Shown here piece by piece: positions 36,659 through 46,378 of a DNA stretch of 64,000 bases. Each line of letters starts with the position of its first letter. Positions within the stretch are counted from its first letter, which is position 1. Origin of the DNA: Margaritifera margaritifera (lineage: Eukaryota; Mollusca; Bivalvia; Unionida; Margaritiferidae). The translations under genes and the position numbers were made by a program. Below the pieces are notes generated by a model. It did no database searches, was not told the DNA's origin, and saw nothing but the letters and a program-made list of their open reading frames with translations. The stretch is from NCBI GenBank assembly GCA_029931535.1, contig JAQPZY010001670.1, positions 6,968,501 to 7,032,500 of the forward strand. The letters run 5' to 3'.

Positions 36659-37053
36659 ATGAACGATACCCTGTGTCCCTCACCGAGGGTCAGTTGCACA
36701 CATCCTGGAAGGCCCGCCACAGTTCTAAGCTGTGGTTGGGTGCCTGAGAGCTCCATGGGCGTGATCCTATTATGCTGAAGGCTGCCCTGGCCAAATGCCT
36801 CTGAGCGGTCTGCAATACCAAGCGAAGCATCGATGTGGATCTTTCTATCTAGGCCCTGAAGACCATGTTAAAAGAAGGTGGCATCTTTCCTCTGTTAGCC
36901 ATCCTCCCTTCCCTGGCCATTTCTAAGAAGGCAGTGGCAATCCCAGCATTAGCGGACACTGGCAGGGCAGCAGCCATTGGCGCAGTTGGTGAGGCTGGTC
37001 ACCTGGCAGCCCAAAAGGCTAAGGGAGGGTCTGTCAACCACAGGTCAAAATAA
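36659..37053 (+). pseudogene. Small pX-like virion protein
   Basis: The beginning (36659 on) shows a frameshift, then a Lys/Arg-rich body with three in-frame stops. It ends with a conserved-looking tail: MLKEGGIFPLLAILPSLAIS at 36865, then an Ala/Gly-rich stretch and a basic end. A basic body followed by a hydrophobic GG(I/F)(F/L)PLL segment is characteristic of small adenovirus pX/core-like proteins in invertebrate Polinton-type elements. There such proteins probably bind DNA and disturb membranes inside the particle. The assignment is by composition and position. Confidence 0.5.
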
Positions 37054-37085
37054 AGTCGAGGCCTCAGACTCACGCAGCGGCGGTA

Positions 37086-37518
37086 ATGAGAGTGCTCTCC
37101 AACTTTAACCTGCTGTGGCTCGCCAGATCACCGAAGCACTTTACAGGCGTCTACATGTGAGACGAGCTGGAGCGTCTGCTGGGGTGCAGAGGACACAAGG
37201 CCGGCATCATTAACCTCAACACCACGCAGTACCACGGGACTCATTGGGTGACGTTCCAGGCAATGCCAGGCTACCTGCTCTACTTCAACTTGTATGGTCT
37301 CGCATAGCCACCGGGTCTTGTTGCGCACCTCCGCCAGGCAGGTGGTGGCGACCCACTGACCCTTCCACTCACCTACTTCACCCTCCCTGTTCAGAAAAAA
37401 GGTGATGGGCCAATCTGCGGTCATGCATCCATCAAGATGCTGAAGGTGCTCAATTGCTATCCGACGCTCGGTGCGCTGCTGGATGTGGCGCTGTCTCTGA
37501 CTCACCGGTTCATTTAGA
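37086..37518 (+). pseudogene. Adenain-like maturation cysteine protease (C5 family)
   Basis: One frame spans 144 codons with two in-frame stops (at about 37158 and 37304). The catalytic order His, Asp/Asn, Gln, Cys of adenovirus-type proteases is visible. GTHWVTF carries His at 37242-37244. YFNLYGL carries Asn at 37287-37289 where Asp is more usual in this position. QKKGDGPICGHA carries the Gln and the Cys at 37416-37418. The enzyme would process capsid precursors. At 144 codons it is shorter than adenain (about 200), mainly at the C-terminus. Stops make it inactive, though the active-site Cys and His persist. Confidence 0.85.
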
Positions 37519-37530
37519 AACAAGCCGGCT

Positions 37531-37860
37531 GTGGTCATATGCACCATGCCAGTAGACATCTTCGAGCGCTCACAGAAAGACAAGGTGGTACTCAGAGCTC
37601 CCGCGGACCTTGCCCAGTATATCATGAAGACCGAGCTGGTGGTAGCCAATAACTGCATCAGCGGCTCCGATCCAAATGACATGGTTGTATTCGCCGATAA
37701 CATTGGGAACCTGAAGACCTCTGGCATGGACCTCTCCTGGCTGTTAACCTGCCCATCTAGCATTGAGGCTCCTTCCAGGCTGATGGCATGCTGCATGATG
37801 GCGGGAGGCCGTTCAATAGGCCGCAGGCCAAGGAGGGCCATCGGCAAGGTGACAAATCCC
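37531..37860 (+). pseudogene. Unidentified reading frame between protease and fibre genes
   Basis: An open frame encodes MPVDIFERSQKDKVVLRAPA and MKTELVVANNCISGSDPNDM. It continues without stops to 37899, overlapping in another frame the start of the fibre-like gene. It may be the N-terminal, particle-anchoring part of the fibre gene or a separate small gene. No family motif was recognised. Confidence 0.35.
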
Positions 37861-37879
37861 CACTCAACCAGAATATGCT

Positions 37880-39070
37880 GGCACAAAAAGATATGTTGAC
37901 CGTCAAGATGCAGACATAAAAAAGTATGCCGACGATAAAGAGGTGAAAAAGTACGTCAACGACCAAAACACAGCTGCAAAAAAGGAAGCCGATAACAGGG
38001 ATATGGCTTGAAAACAACAACTTGATGCCATGATTCCATGGTTGGGTGAAATGGCTGCAATGAGGTATGTCGACGAGCAAGTTGTTCTCCGGGTGGCCAA
38101 GGCTGGTGATAGCATGACTGATCACCTGGATATGGGTAAAAATAAAATTACATCCATAGCAGAGCCTGTAGCCCCTCAAGATGCGGTGACCAAATCATAT
38201 GTTGACCATTCTACTAACAATCAGGGCAGAGTGGATTTATCTGCTCCCATGCAGGGTCCTCTAAACATGAATGCCAAAAAAATCATGGGTATGGGACAGC
38301 CTACTGATCCTCAACAACCAAAGCATATGTCGATCAAAAAGACGCTGATAACTTCCAATCAGCAAGGGATATGGTTGGTGATGTGCGTACCTATGCCCGT
38401 GAACTGGCTCTTGATAGGGTTGTCAAAGCTGGCAATACCATGTGGGATCCTTGAACATGAACGACAACAGAATTGGGGGTATAGGGGAGCCTGTCGGCCC
38501 AAAAGACGCTGCTACCAAAGCATACATTTTAAGGGTTGGTACTTCAACTTCCCTGGGCACTATATCCAGCCCCCTGGATATGAAAACTAACCGATCCTCA
38601 AGATGCAGCCACCAAAGCATATGTTGATGCAGAGGTGCATCCTACTAACTCCGCTATCTTTTTATCGGGTTTGGCTAGTTTCTCCTTGACTTCAGAAGGT
38701 GTTAGGCCTCATCATACTTATTCCAGAGACAATCTCAGAATAGCCACTATAAATGGTCCTTACATTTTCATGCACATGGAAAGTGAGGTGGGTGAGCATT
38801 CACTGTACCATTTTATGGTTTCGGGAAGCGCTGTGGGGATACATGATGGTAGTGAGTTTGATGTTTACTTTTCAATGCACAAAGAGGACCTCACCTCAGA
38901 CAAACCTATTACAGTTTTGTCTTCTACTATGGTAAGGACTGTTGGTAATCATTTTTTTATATATATCAGCCCTCAATACTCCACACTCTGGTTATGTCTA
39001 TTTTATTAGAATGGTGCAAAGGGGCAGCGTTCTAGTTAATGTTTCATTGCTTATTGAGGAGATCACTTAG
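37880..39070 (+). pseudogene. Fibre-like protein with phage-tail-fibre-type repeats
   Basis: It starts with a charged coiled-coil-like stretch (37893-38005: RYVDRQDADIKKYADDKEVK, broken by a TGA at about 38009). Then come at least three repeats with the plan G-x-M-x-x-x-L-x-M-x-x-x-(K/R)-I-x-x-(I/M)-x-x-P-x-x-P-x-D-A-x-T-K-x-Y-(V/I). Examples are MTDHLDMGKNKITSI with PQDAVTKSYVD (38115-38200), GPLNMNAKKIMGMGQP (38257-38305) and SLNMNDNRIGGIGEP with PKDAATKAYI (38445-38530). A partial DPQDAATKAYVD occurs near 38595-38630. A C-terminal domain (38635-39000: SLTSEGVRPHHTYSRDN, FDVYFSMHKEDL) follows, then a frameshift near 38955 and a stop at 39068-39070, 20 bp before the right terminal repeat. 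It was probably a trimeric surface fibre. Confidence 0.7.
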
Positions 39071-39090
39071 ACGATTTAAAGATGTCCATT

Positions 39091-39213
39091 CTCTAATTGG
39101 TGTGTTGGTGATAGTCACCCACCAACGATGCCTGGGGTCAGCAAAAAACATTCTGGTCCATGACTTAGCATAATTTGATGAAGGTGGAGCCAAACTGGCC
39201 TCTTACTACTACT
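39091..39213 (-). repeat. Right terminal inverted repeat
   Basis: Complementary to 31252-31424 apart from about 48 bases absent here. The inner block (complement of GGTGGGTGACTATCACCAAC) lies at about 39105-39124, and the tip ends CTTACTACTACT. Read inward, the terminus starts AG, the conserved first dinucleotide of Polintons. Confidence 0.88.
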
Positions 39214-39430
39214 CTGTAGATTGTGGAGAGCTCGAGTTACTTTGCAGAAACCATTTTTCTTCTTTTGGTTGCAGTGACCTTAACCTACAACCTTTTGACC
39301 CCAAATCAGTAGACTTCTTCCTTATCATAAGTACAATCCATCCACAAACTTTCGTAACTGTAGATTATAGCCAACTCTAGCTATTGTGCAGAATGAAATT
39401 GGTAACAGAAGGACAGATGGATTATGGCCA
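39214..39430 (+). repeat. Right 6-bp target duplication and right half of the interrupted dispersed repeat
   Basis: CTGTAG at 39214-39219 pairs with CTGTAA at 31246. What follows (GAGTTACTTTGCAGAAACCA, then CAACCTTTTGACCCC and CTTCTTCCTTATCATAAGTA) continues the 'TTTTGACCCC' unit cut at the left border. The interval 39431-39778 is unique intron sequence with nothing recognised. Confidence 0.75.
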
Positions 39431-39778
39431 GCATATAAAAAAGGAATGCCTTTATCCAGTTTCATGATTCTACATGCAACAGTTTCTGAGAAATGGCACT
39501 AAATGCAAAAATGTTGTCAATTACACTGTTCTATTAGATTTGAATACAAAAGAAAGTTATCACTGAAAAATGTGTGCAAAAATACATTTGGGCAGAGTTT
39601 AGTTATTTAATTCTTCATGATTATAAATGAAATCTGGTGACAGGGAGGGATTGCATCCTTAGGTTCCTTCTATTTACAAATGAAAGTAGACCAATGATTT
39701 GATGATTCTAATGCTGTATATTGGTAATGTTCAGATAAACAAACCTTGGATTAAAAATAAACAACTGTACTAGATTAC

Positions 39779-41815
39779 TTAATGGGCTATGTTAAAGATG
39801 ATACAATCATGGTGCAGTGTACTAGATTACATAAATGATTATGTTAAAGATGTTACAACTGTACTAGATTACTTGATGGGCTATGTTAAATACAACTGTA
39901 CTAGATTACTTAATGGGCTATGTTAAATACAACTGTACTAGATTACTTGATGGGCTATGTTAAAGATGTTACAACTGTACTAGATTACTTAATGGCTATG
40001 CTAAATACAACTGTACTAGATTACTTGATGGGTTATGTTAAAGATTTTTACAACTGTACTAGATTACTTAATGGGCTATGTTAAATACAACTGTACTAGA
40101 TTACTTGATGAGCTATGTTAAAGATTTTACAACTGTACTAGATTACTTAATGGGCTATGTTAAATACAACTGTACTAGATTACTTGATGGGCTATGTTAA
40201 AGATTTTACAACTGTACTAGATTACTTAATGGGCTATGTTAAATACAACTGTACTAGATTACTTAATGGGCTATGTTAAAGATTTTACAACTGTACTAGA
40301 TTACTTAATGGGCTATGTTAAATACAACTGTACTAGATTACTTAATGGGCTATGTTAAAGATATTACAACTGTACTAGATTACTTAATGGGCTATGTTAA
40401 ATACAACCGTACTAGATTACTTAATGGGCTATGTTAAAGATGTTACAACTGTACTAGATTACTTAATGAGTTATGTTAAAGATGATACAATCATGGTACA
40501 GTGCACTAGATTACCTAATGGATTATGTTAAAGATGTTACAACTGTACTAGATTACTTAATGGGTTCTGGTAAAGATGATACAACTGTACTAGATTACTT
40601 GATGGGTTATGTTAAAGATGTTACAACTGTACTAGATTACTTAATGGGTTATGTTAAAGATGTTACAACTGTACTCGATTACTTAATGAGTTATGTTAAA
40701 GATGATACAATCATGGTACAGTGTACTAGATGGCCTAATGGATTATGTTAAAGATGTTACAACTGTACTAGATTACTTAATGGGTTCTGGTAAAGATGAT
40801 ACAACTGTACTAGATTACTTGATGGGTTATGTTAAAGATGTTACAACTGTACTAGATTACTTAATGGGTTATGTTAAAGATGTTACAACTGTACTCGATT
40901 ACTTAATGAGTTATGTTAAAGATGATACAATCATGGTACAGTGTACTAGATGGCCTAATGGGTTATGTTAAAGATGATACAACTGTACTAGATTACTTAA
41001 TGGGCTATGTTAAAGATGATACAATTGTGGTACTAGATTACCTAATGGGTTATGTTAAAGATGATACCTAGATTACTTAATTATGTTAAAGATGATACAA
41101 CTGTACTAGATTACTTAATGGGCTGTGTTAAAGATGATACATAGATTACTTAATTGACTATGTTAAAGATGATACAATTGAATTAGATTACTTTATGGGA
41201 TATGTTAAAGATGATGCAACCGTACTAAATTACTTAATGGGTTATGTTAAAGATGATGCAACTGTACTAGATTATTGAATGGGCTATGTTAAAGATGATA
41301 CCTAGATTACTTAATTGGTAATGTTAAAGATGATACAATTGAATTAGATTACTTAATGGGTTATTTTAAAGATGATACAACTGTTCTAGATTACTTAATT
41401 AGTTATGTTAAAGATGATACAATTGAATTAGATTACTTAATGGGATCTGGTAAAGATGATACAACTGTACTAGATTACTTAATTAGTTATGTTAAAGATG
41501 ATACAATTGAATTAGATTACTTAATGGGTTCTGGTAAAGATGATACAACTGTTCTAGATTACTTAATTAGTTATGTTAAAGATGATACAATTGAATTAGA
41601 TTACTTAATGGGTTCTGGTAAAGATGATACAACTGTACTAGATTACTTAATCGGTTATGTTAAAGATGATACAACTGTACTATATTACTTAATGGGCTAT
41701 GTTAAAGATGATTAAAGATTACTTAATGGGTTATGTTAAAGATGATTCAAGATTACTTAATGGGCTATGTTAAAGATGATTCAAGATTACTTAATGGGTT
41801 ATGTTAAAGATGATA
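39779..41815. repeat. 42-bp minisatellite, several unit classes and higher-order repeats
   Basis: Main unit TGTACTAGATTACTTAATGG followed by GCTATGTTAAAGATGATACA and AC. In 39880-40440 a shorter unit lacking AGATGTTAC (GTTAAATACAACTG) alternates with the full one. A block of about 220 bp is repeated almost exactly at 40473 and 40693. In 41150-41720 an ATTGAATTAGATTACTT variant alternates with the main type. Open frames (VLDYLMGYVKDVT-like) are by-products of the 42-bp period. Confidence 0.95.
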
Positions 41816-41944
41816 CCTTTATAAAACTGCATCAAAATTATTCCTCGATTTCTCTCGTTTTTTCTATTTTCTTTCATCAGAGATTTAGTAAACCTATGGT
41901 GGCTCTACAGTTTGAAATTACTATTCCTTGAAATTAACTAAGAA

Positions 41945-42005
41945 TTGGAGAGTAGCTGAGTGACTAGGAAACAGGGTGGTCCCATGGTTCCACACTCTAA
42001 ATCTC
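41945..42005 (+). mobile_element. tRNA-like SINE head, weak
   Basis: TAGCTGAGTGACTAGG resembles an A box and GGTTCCACACT a B box, about 35 bases apart. No body or tail of a known SINE follows, so this may be chance. Confidence 0.3.
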
Positions 42006-42159
42006 CTAACTATCATAAAGCCCTCAGTCACTCACATAACAAGAATATGGTCATGGATCCATTTATATTACGTGCATTTTAATTTTAAAATATCTACTTA
42101 ATTTATTTTTTTAAATTTAAGTTCCAAACTTATTTTAATCCATTAAAATGCGATTTCAC

Positions 42160-42482
42160 ATTAAATATACCTGATCATATCTATTGTCATATGGTTTTGA
42201 TTACACATTGAATACCAGTATACTTTATTATATATATTGTCATACACTGAATATACCTGATTATATCTATTGTCATATCGTTTTGATTTCACACTGAATA
42301 TACCTGATTATATCTATTGTCATATCATTTTGATTTCACACTGAATATATCTGATTATAATCTTTTGTCATATCGTTTTGATTTCACACTGAATATACTT
42401 TATCATATATATTGTCATATGGTTTTGATTTTACATTGATTCAATGTCAAAATCAAAACCGTATGACAATAGATATGATAAT
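42160..42482. repeat. About 50-bp tandem repeat ending in an inverted copy
   Basis: About five units contain ATTGTCATATCGTTTTGATT, TCACACTGAATATACCTG and ATTATATCT. The last unit (about 42402-42440) is followed head-to-head by its complement (about 42441-42482: TCAAAATCAAAACCGTATGA), forming a hairpin with arms of about 35-40 bp. Confidence 0.88.
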
Positions 42483-42484
42483 AA

Positions 42485-42672
42485 TTGTGTGTAGAGTGTG
42501 GCAGTTATTGTGCCATACAAATGACTGAAAGGGAGCAGATTAGAATCCTACAATCGGATCAACAGGTTGGCTACCATGTTGTATCCTTGGATAAGGCACT
42601 TTACTCCCATTGATTCAAAACTAAATAACCTACTTGTGTTGCTGTGCTGTAGAACACCAAACCAACCCAAAC
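42485..42672 (+). mobile_element. tRNA-derived SINE with (CCAAA)n-type tail
   Basis: A B-box-like GATTAGAATCC (9 of 11 to GGTTCGAATCC) lies near the start. The body has GGATAAGGCACTTTACTCCC and CTAAATAACCTACTTG, and it ends ACACCAAACCAACCCAAAC. The body and tail recur on the minus strand at 30873-30960. The interval 42673-43094 is unique. Confidence 0.65.
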
Positions 42673-43094
42673 TGTTTATATACATGTATTGATCATCATC
42701 CTTTGTCAAAGTCATTATCAGACACCTTATTTTATTCTGATCATAAAGTAAATATTGATTCAGTTAGGTTCAAGACATTGTGAAGTTTTCAATTATTTAC
42801 TTTTTCTTTGCTTTGAAATGTGCTGAAATGCAATCACTTGTTACAACAAAAAAAAGTGATCAATATTTAATCTGAATCTGTAATTGATACAAGTTGAATT
42901 TCCTGCAGATGTATTTTCTAATGAGAAAATATATTTTTATATTTGATGAAACATTCAGCAATAAAAAAGAGTTAATAGTTAATGTGTCACTTGGCCACCA
43001 TATTTATCCCTGTATGATGTACAACTAACCGTGAACATTGCCAACCAGTCTCTCCACCATTGCCTATGGCAGATAGATTACTGTGAATCATAAA

Positions 43095-44420
43095 TACATG
43101 TACAACCAACAGCTTAGACCCTGATCTGCCGACACATTATATGTCCTTGTTCCTGCAACTTAGACCCTAATCTGCAAAAATGTTGTATGTGTAAATCAAT
43201 AGAAGATTTTGGTTTGTCAGTAATCTGAAAAGTTATATGTACGTGTACTGTGTTTAGTCATGTATACTTTGCAGTGCCCCACTGCACACAGAATTGACCC
43301 AGATCTACCATTACATATTGTGCTGTCAGATAAGGGTCTTTGCTTTCAGATGTTCTGATAAGGGTCTATGCTTTTCAGATGAGGGTCTATGCTGTTAGAT
43401 GAATTATATGCTGTTCATATGAAGGTCTATGGTGTTAGATGAATTGTATGCTGTTCATATGAGGGTATATGAAATCAGATGAGTGTCTATTCTGTTCATA
43501 TGAGGGTCTATGCTGTCAGATGAGGGTCTATGCTGTTCATATGAGGGTCTATGCTGTTCATATGAGGGTCTATGCTGTCAGATGAAGGTCTATGCTGTCA
43601 GATGAGTGTCTATGCTGTCAGATGAGTGTCTATGCTGTCAGATGAGGGTCTATGCTGTCAGATGAGGGTCTATGCTGTCAGATGAGGGTCTATGCTGTCA
43701 GATGAGTGTCTATGCTGTCAGATGAGTGTCTATGCTGTCAGATGAGTGTCTATGCTGTCAGATGAGTGTCTATGCTGTCAGATGAGTGTCTATGCTGTCA
43801 GATGAGTGTCTATGCTGTTAGATGAATTATATGCTGTTCATATGAGGGTCTATGCTCTAAGCTGTTCATATGAGGGTCTATGCTGTTCATATGAGGGTCT
43901 AATCTGTTCATATAAGGGTCTATGCTGTTCATATGAGGGTCTATGCTGTTAGATGAATTATATGCTGTTCATATGAGGGTCTATGCTCTAAGCTGTTCAT
44001 ATGAGGGTCTATGCTGTCAGATGAATGTCTATGCTGTCAGATGAGTGTCTATGCTGTTCAGATGAATGTCTATGCTGTTCAGATGAGGGTTTTCACTGTC
44101 AGACGAGGGTCTATGCTGTTCATATGAGGTTCTTTGCTGTTCATATGAGGGTCTATGCTGTTAGATGAATTATATGCTGTTCATATGAGGGTCTATGCTC
44201 TAAGCTGTTCATATGAGGGTCTATGCTGTTAGATGAGGGTCTATGCTGTTCATATGAGGGTTTATGCTGTCAGATGAGGGTCTATGCTGTCAGATGAATG
44301 TCTATGTTGTTCACATGAGGGTCTATGCTGTCAGATGAATGTCTATGTTGTTCAAATGAGGGTCTATACTATTCAGATGAGATTCTAAGCTGTTAGATGA
44401 GGATGCATGTTGTTTAGTGT
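43095..44420. repeat. 20-bp minisatellite with MITE-hairpin core
   Basis: Unit TATGCTGTCAGATGAGGGTC, with TATGCTGTTCATATGAGGGTC and GAGTGTC variants. The central run (43560-43815) is nearly pure. Flanking units (43430-43560, 43815-44350) are a longer composite with AGATGAATTATATGCTG. The left edge at 43110-43340 still reads like hairpin arms of the MITE (CTTAGACCCTGATCTGCCG; GACCCAGATCTACCATTAC). Confidence 0.95.
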
Positions 44421-44531
44421 AGCATGTGATATGCCAGCATATTATGTAACAGTAGATCTGGGTGTGCAATGTTTGTAATTTGATTACATTATATCAAGCA
44501 AACTGTACACACAATGTAATACTGAGTTTAC

Positions 44532-44621
44532 CTGACTTCTCCTGTTCTCCAATAGAGACCTCTCATACAATTGAGCATTCTTCAGGCCAATACCACAGAA
44601 GGCCAAATACGAGGCAAACAC
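44532..44621 (-). CDS. Exon of the PDE5/PDE11-like phosphodiesterase (end of first GAF domain)
   Basis: A 90-base exon of exactly 30 codons, phase 0 at both ends, with acceptor TTCTTGATGACAG|GTG and donor CAG|GTAAAC. It encodes [20 protein letters not shown] and then [10 protein letters not shown]. The FCG(I/L)G(I/L)xNxQxYE string is the hallmark last helix of a GAF domain in PDE5/6/10/11-type phosphodiesterases. It is followed by the connecting helix to the next GAF domain, whose start is encoded by the exon at 22283-22420. The upstream exon was not found within 44.6-64 kb. Confidence 0.88.
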
Positions 44622-44629
44622 CTGTCATC

Positions 44630-44855
44630 AAGAAAAATAATACATGAATAATACATGAATCCTTTAGACATAAAAATACTGTGAATATTACATGAACCTT
44701 TTAGACAAAAAAATACTGTGAATAATACATGAACCCTTTAAACATAAAAAAACCAACCCTTTAGACGTAAAAATACTGTGAATAATACATGAACCCATTA
44801 GACATAAAAATACTGTGAATAATACATGAACCCATTAGACATAAAAATACTGTTC
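44630..44855. repeat. 37-bp tandem repeat against the exon's acceptor, about 6 copies
   Basis: Unit GTGAATAATACATGAACCCT followed by TTAGACATAAAAATACT, starting about 10 bp outside the exon on the acceptor side. On the gene's sense strand each unit contains TATTATTCACAG, an acceptor-like string. The interval 44856-45188 is unique. Confidence 0.9.
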
Positions 44856-45188
44856 ATATTTTTTGCTGTGTATCAATTTTCATAGTTTTGTGAAGAATGA
44901 CATTTTTGTTAGTACTTTCATTTGTGGATCTAGGAAGTCTGGGACGGGGTCTGTGGGTCTGGGAAGGGGTCTGTGAAGGGGTCCTATTATTTCCACAAAA
45001 AATTAATATTCATTGGGTAATTAAATTAACAGTTTTGGGGCAGCCATGAAACCAACAAAGATTTGTACCCCACAAAATATGGTGAACTGACAGCAATAAA
45101 ACACATGCAATTATTAAACTATATAATTAGTGCTGTACCATACAAATTAATTGTGAGGTACACTAATACAACACAAAAAGACAACTGA

Positions 45189-46378
45189 TCAAGAGTCCTT
45201 CAAAGGGACTAATGCTCTGCTGGCTGAAAAGAATTTCCAGGAGTTCAAGCTAAGACCATTTCTTTCTTTTAATTGCTGAGTATCGAAACCATCTCCGATA
45301 TTCTTCAGTGATTATAAGATTTACAAATTAGTTAATGTGGTGGACACACTGGATATCAAATTGGCAGTATTTGTATTTAATACCTATCAAGACATCATAA
45401 GAAGTCTTCTGGTGGAAACCCTATGTTGATATGACTTTCCGTTTTGGAGGAGTAACGATAACAAGATTTTCAAGATGGGTGCCATGGTGGCCATATTGGA
45501 TGTCAGATTGGCAACATTTTTATTTAATACCAACAAGACATCATAAAAAGTCTTTTGGTGAAAGCACAATGTCAATATGACCAGCCATCTAAGAGAATAG
45601 TGATAACAAGATTTTCAAGATAGCCATTGTGGGAGTCATATTTGAAGTTGGATCAGCACCATTTTCAATTACAACCAACCAGACATCATAAGAAGTCTTT
45701 CAGTGAAAACTCCATGCTGATATGACCATTCATTCAGTATTGATAATGAGATTTTCAAGATGGCCACTGTGGTGGCCATACTGAATGTCTGATTGGCATA
45801 ATTTTTATTTAGGACCAGCTATACATCATAAGAAGTCTTAGTAAAGACCCCATGTTGATATGACTATCCATTCAGGCAGAGTAGCGATAACAAAATTCTC
45901 AAGATGGCTGCTGTGGCAGCCATACTGGATTTGTGATCAGCACCAATTTCATTTAGGACCAACCATACATAATAAAAATTGTCCAGTGTCAATATGACTT
46001 TTTGTTCAGAAGAAGTAGCTATAACAAAATTTTCAAGATGGCCACTGTAGTGGCCATTTTGGACATCACTTTGGCACCATTTTCATTTAGGACCAACTAG
46101 GCATTATAAGAAGTCTTTCATCCATTCTGGAGAAGTAGCGATAACAAAATTTTCAAGATAGCCACTGTGGTGGCCATATTGGATTTCTCAACAGTACCAT
46201 TGTTAGTTAGGACCAACTAGATCATGGGATGAATGTATGTGTAGAGTTTCATGACAATCCTCCAAGTAGTTTAGGAGGAGCAGTGATAACAAAGTTGTGC
46301 TAATGGACAGACGAATGATGGACAATGGACAATAGACCATCCCATAAGCTCTTCCGGTTTATGACCAGTAGAGCTAAT
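45189..46378 (+). mobile_element. Dispersed non-coding element with about 140-bp internal repeats, complete-looking copy
   Basis: Starts CAAGAGTCCTTCAAAGGGAC with TGCTCTGCTGG, and ends CCCATAAGCTCTTCCGGTTT with ACCAGTAGAGCTAA. The end is a rough inverted match of the start. Between them are about seven diverged blocks with landmarks CATCATAAGAAGTCTTTCAG, GATAACAAGATTTTCAAGAT, GGCCATATTGGATGTCAGAT and CATTTAGGACCAAC. Each holds palindromic GTGGTGGCCAT-like strings. Fragments of the family lie at 11583-11905 and 13820-14487. No transposase is encoded. Confidence 0.75.

Larger units (their letters stand above)
31252..39213 (+). mobile_element. Polinton/Maverick-type virus-like element, decayed, 7,962 bp
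   Basis: Bounded by terminal inverted repeats and a 6-bp target duplication. It carries remnants of a protein-primed type B DNA polymerase, packaging ATPase, candidate capsid protein, pX-like small protein, adenain-like protease and fibre-like protein. All are on the plus strand except a tentative penton-like piece. Polintons usually measure 15-20 kb; this copy is about half that and lacks any integrase I can recognise. Its base composition is clearly less AT-rich than the flanking intron. Every gene is interrupted by stops or frameshifts, so it is an old, inactive insertion. It lies antisense inside the PDE-like gene's intron. An adintovirus is an alternative name for the same lineage; without an integrase the two cannot be told apart here. 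Confidence 0.9.
22421..44531 (-). other. 22-kb intron of the PDE-like gene
   Basis: Bounded on the minus strand by donor CAG|GTAAAC at 44531 and acceptor GTCAG at 22421. The flanking exons encode directly consecutive pieces of a dual-GAF protein and are both phase 0. The span contains the Polinton relic, SINE pieces and about ten tandem arrays. No recognisable exon of the same protein lies inside it. Transcript data could still reveal alternative exons. Confidence 0.8.

Noticed and set aside
37128..37886. 252-codon minus-strand open frame as a gene
   Set aside because: It lies antisense to the protease, whose His, Gln and Cys motifs align in one plus-strand frame. The low stop density reflects the GC-richer composition.
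41945..42005. Functional tRNA gene
   Set aside because: Only A- and B-box-like strings are present; no cloverleaf or acceptor stem could be formed.
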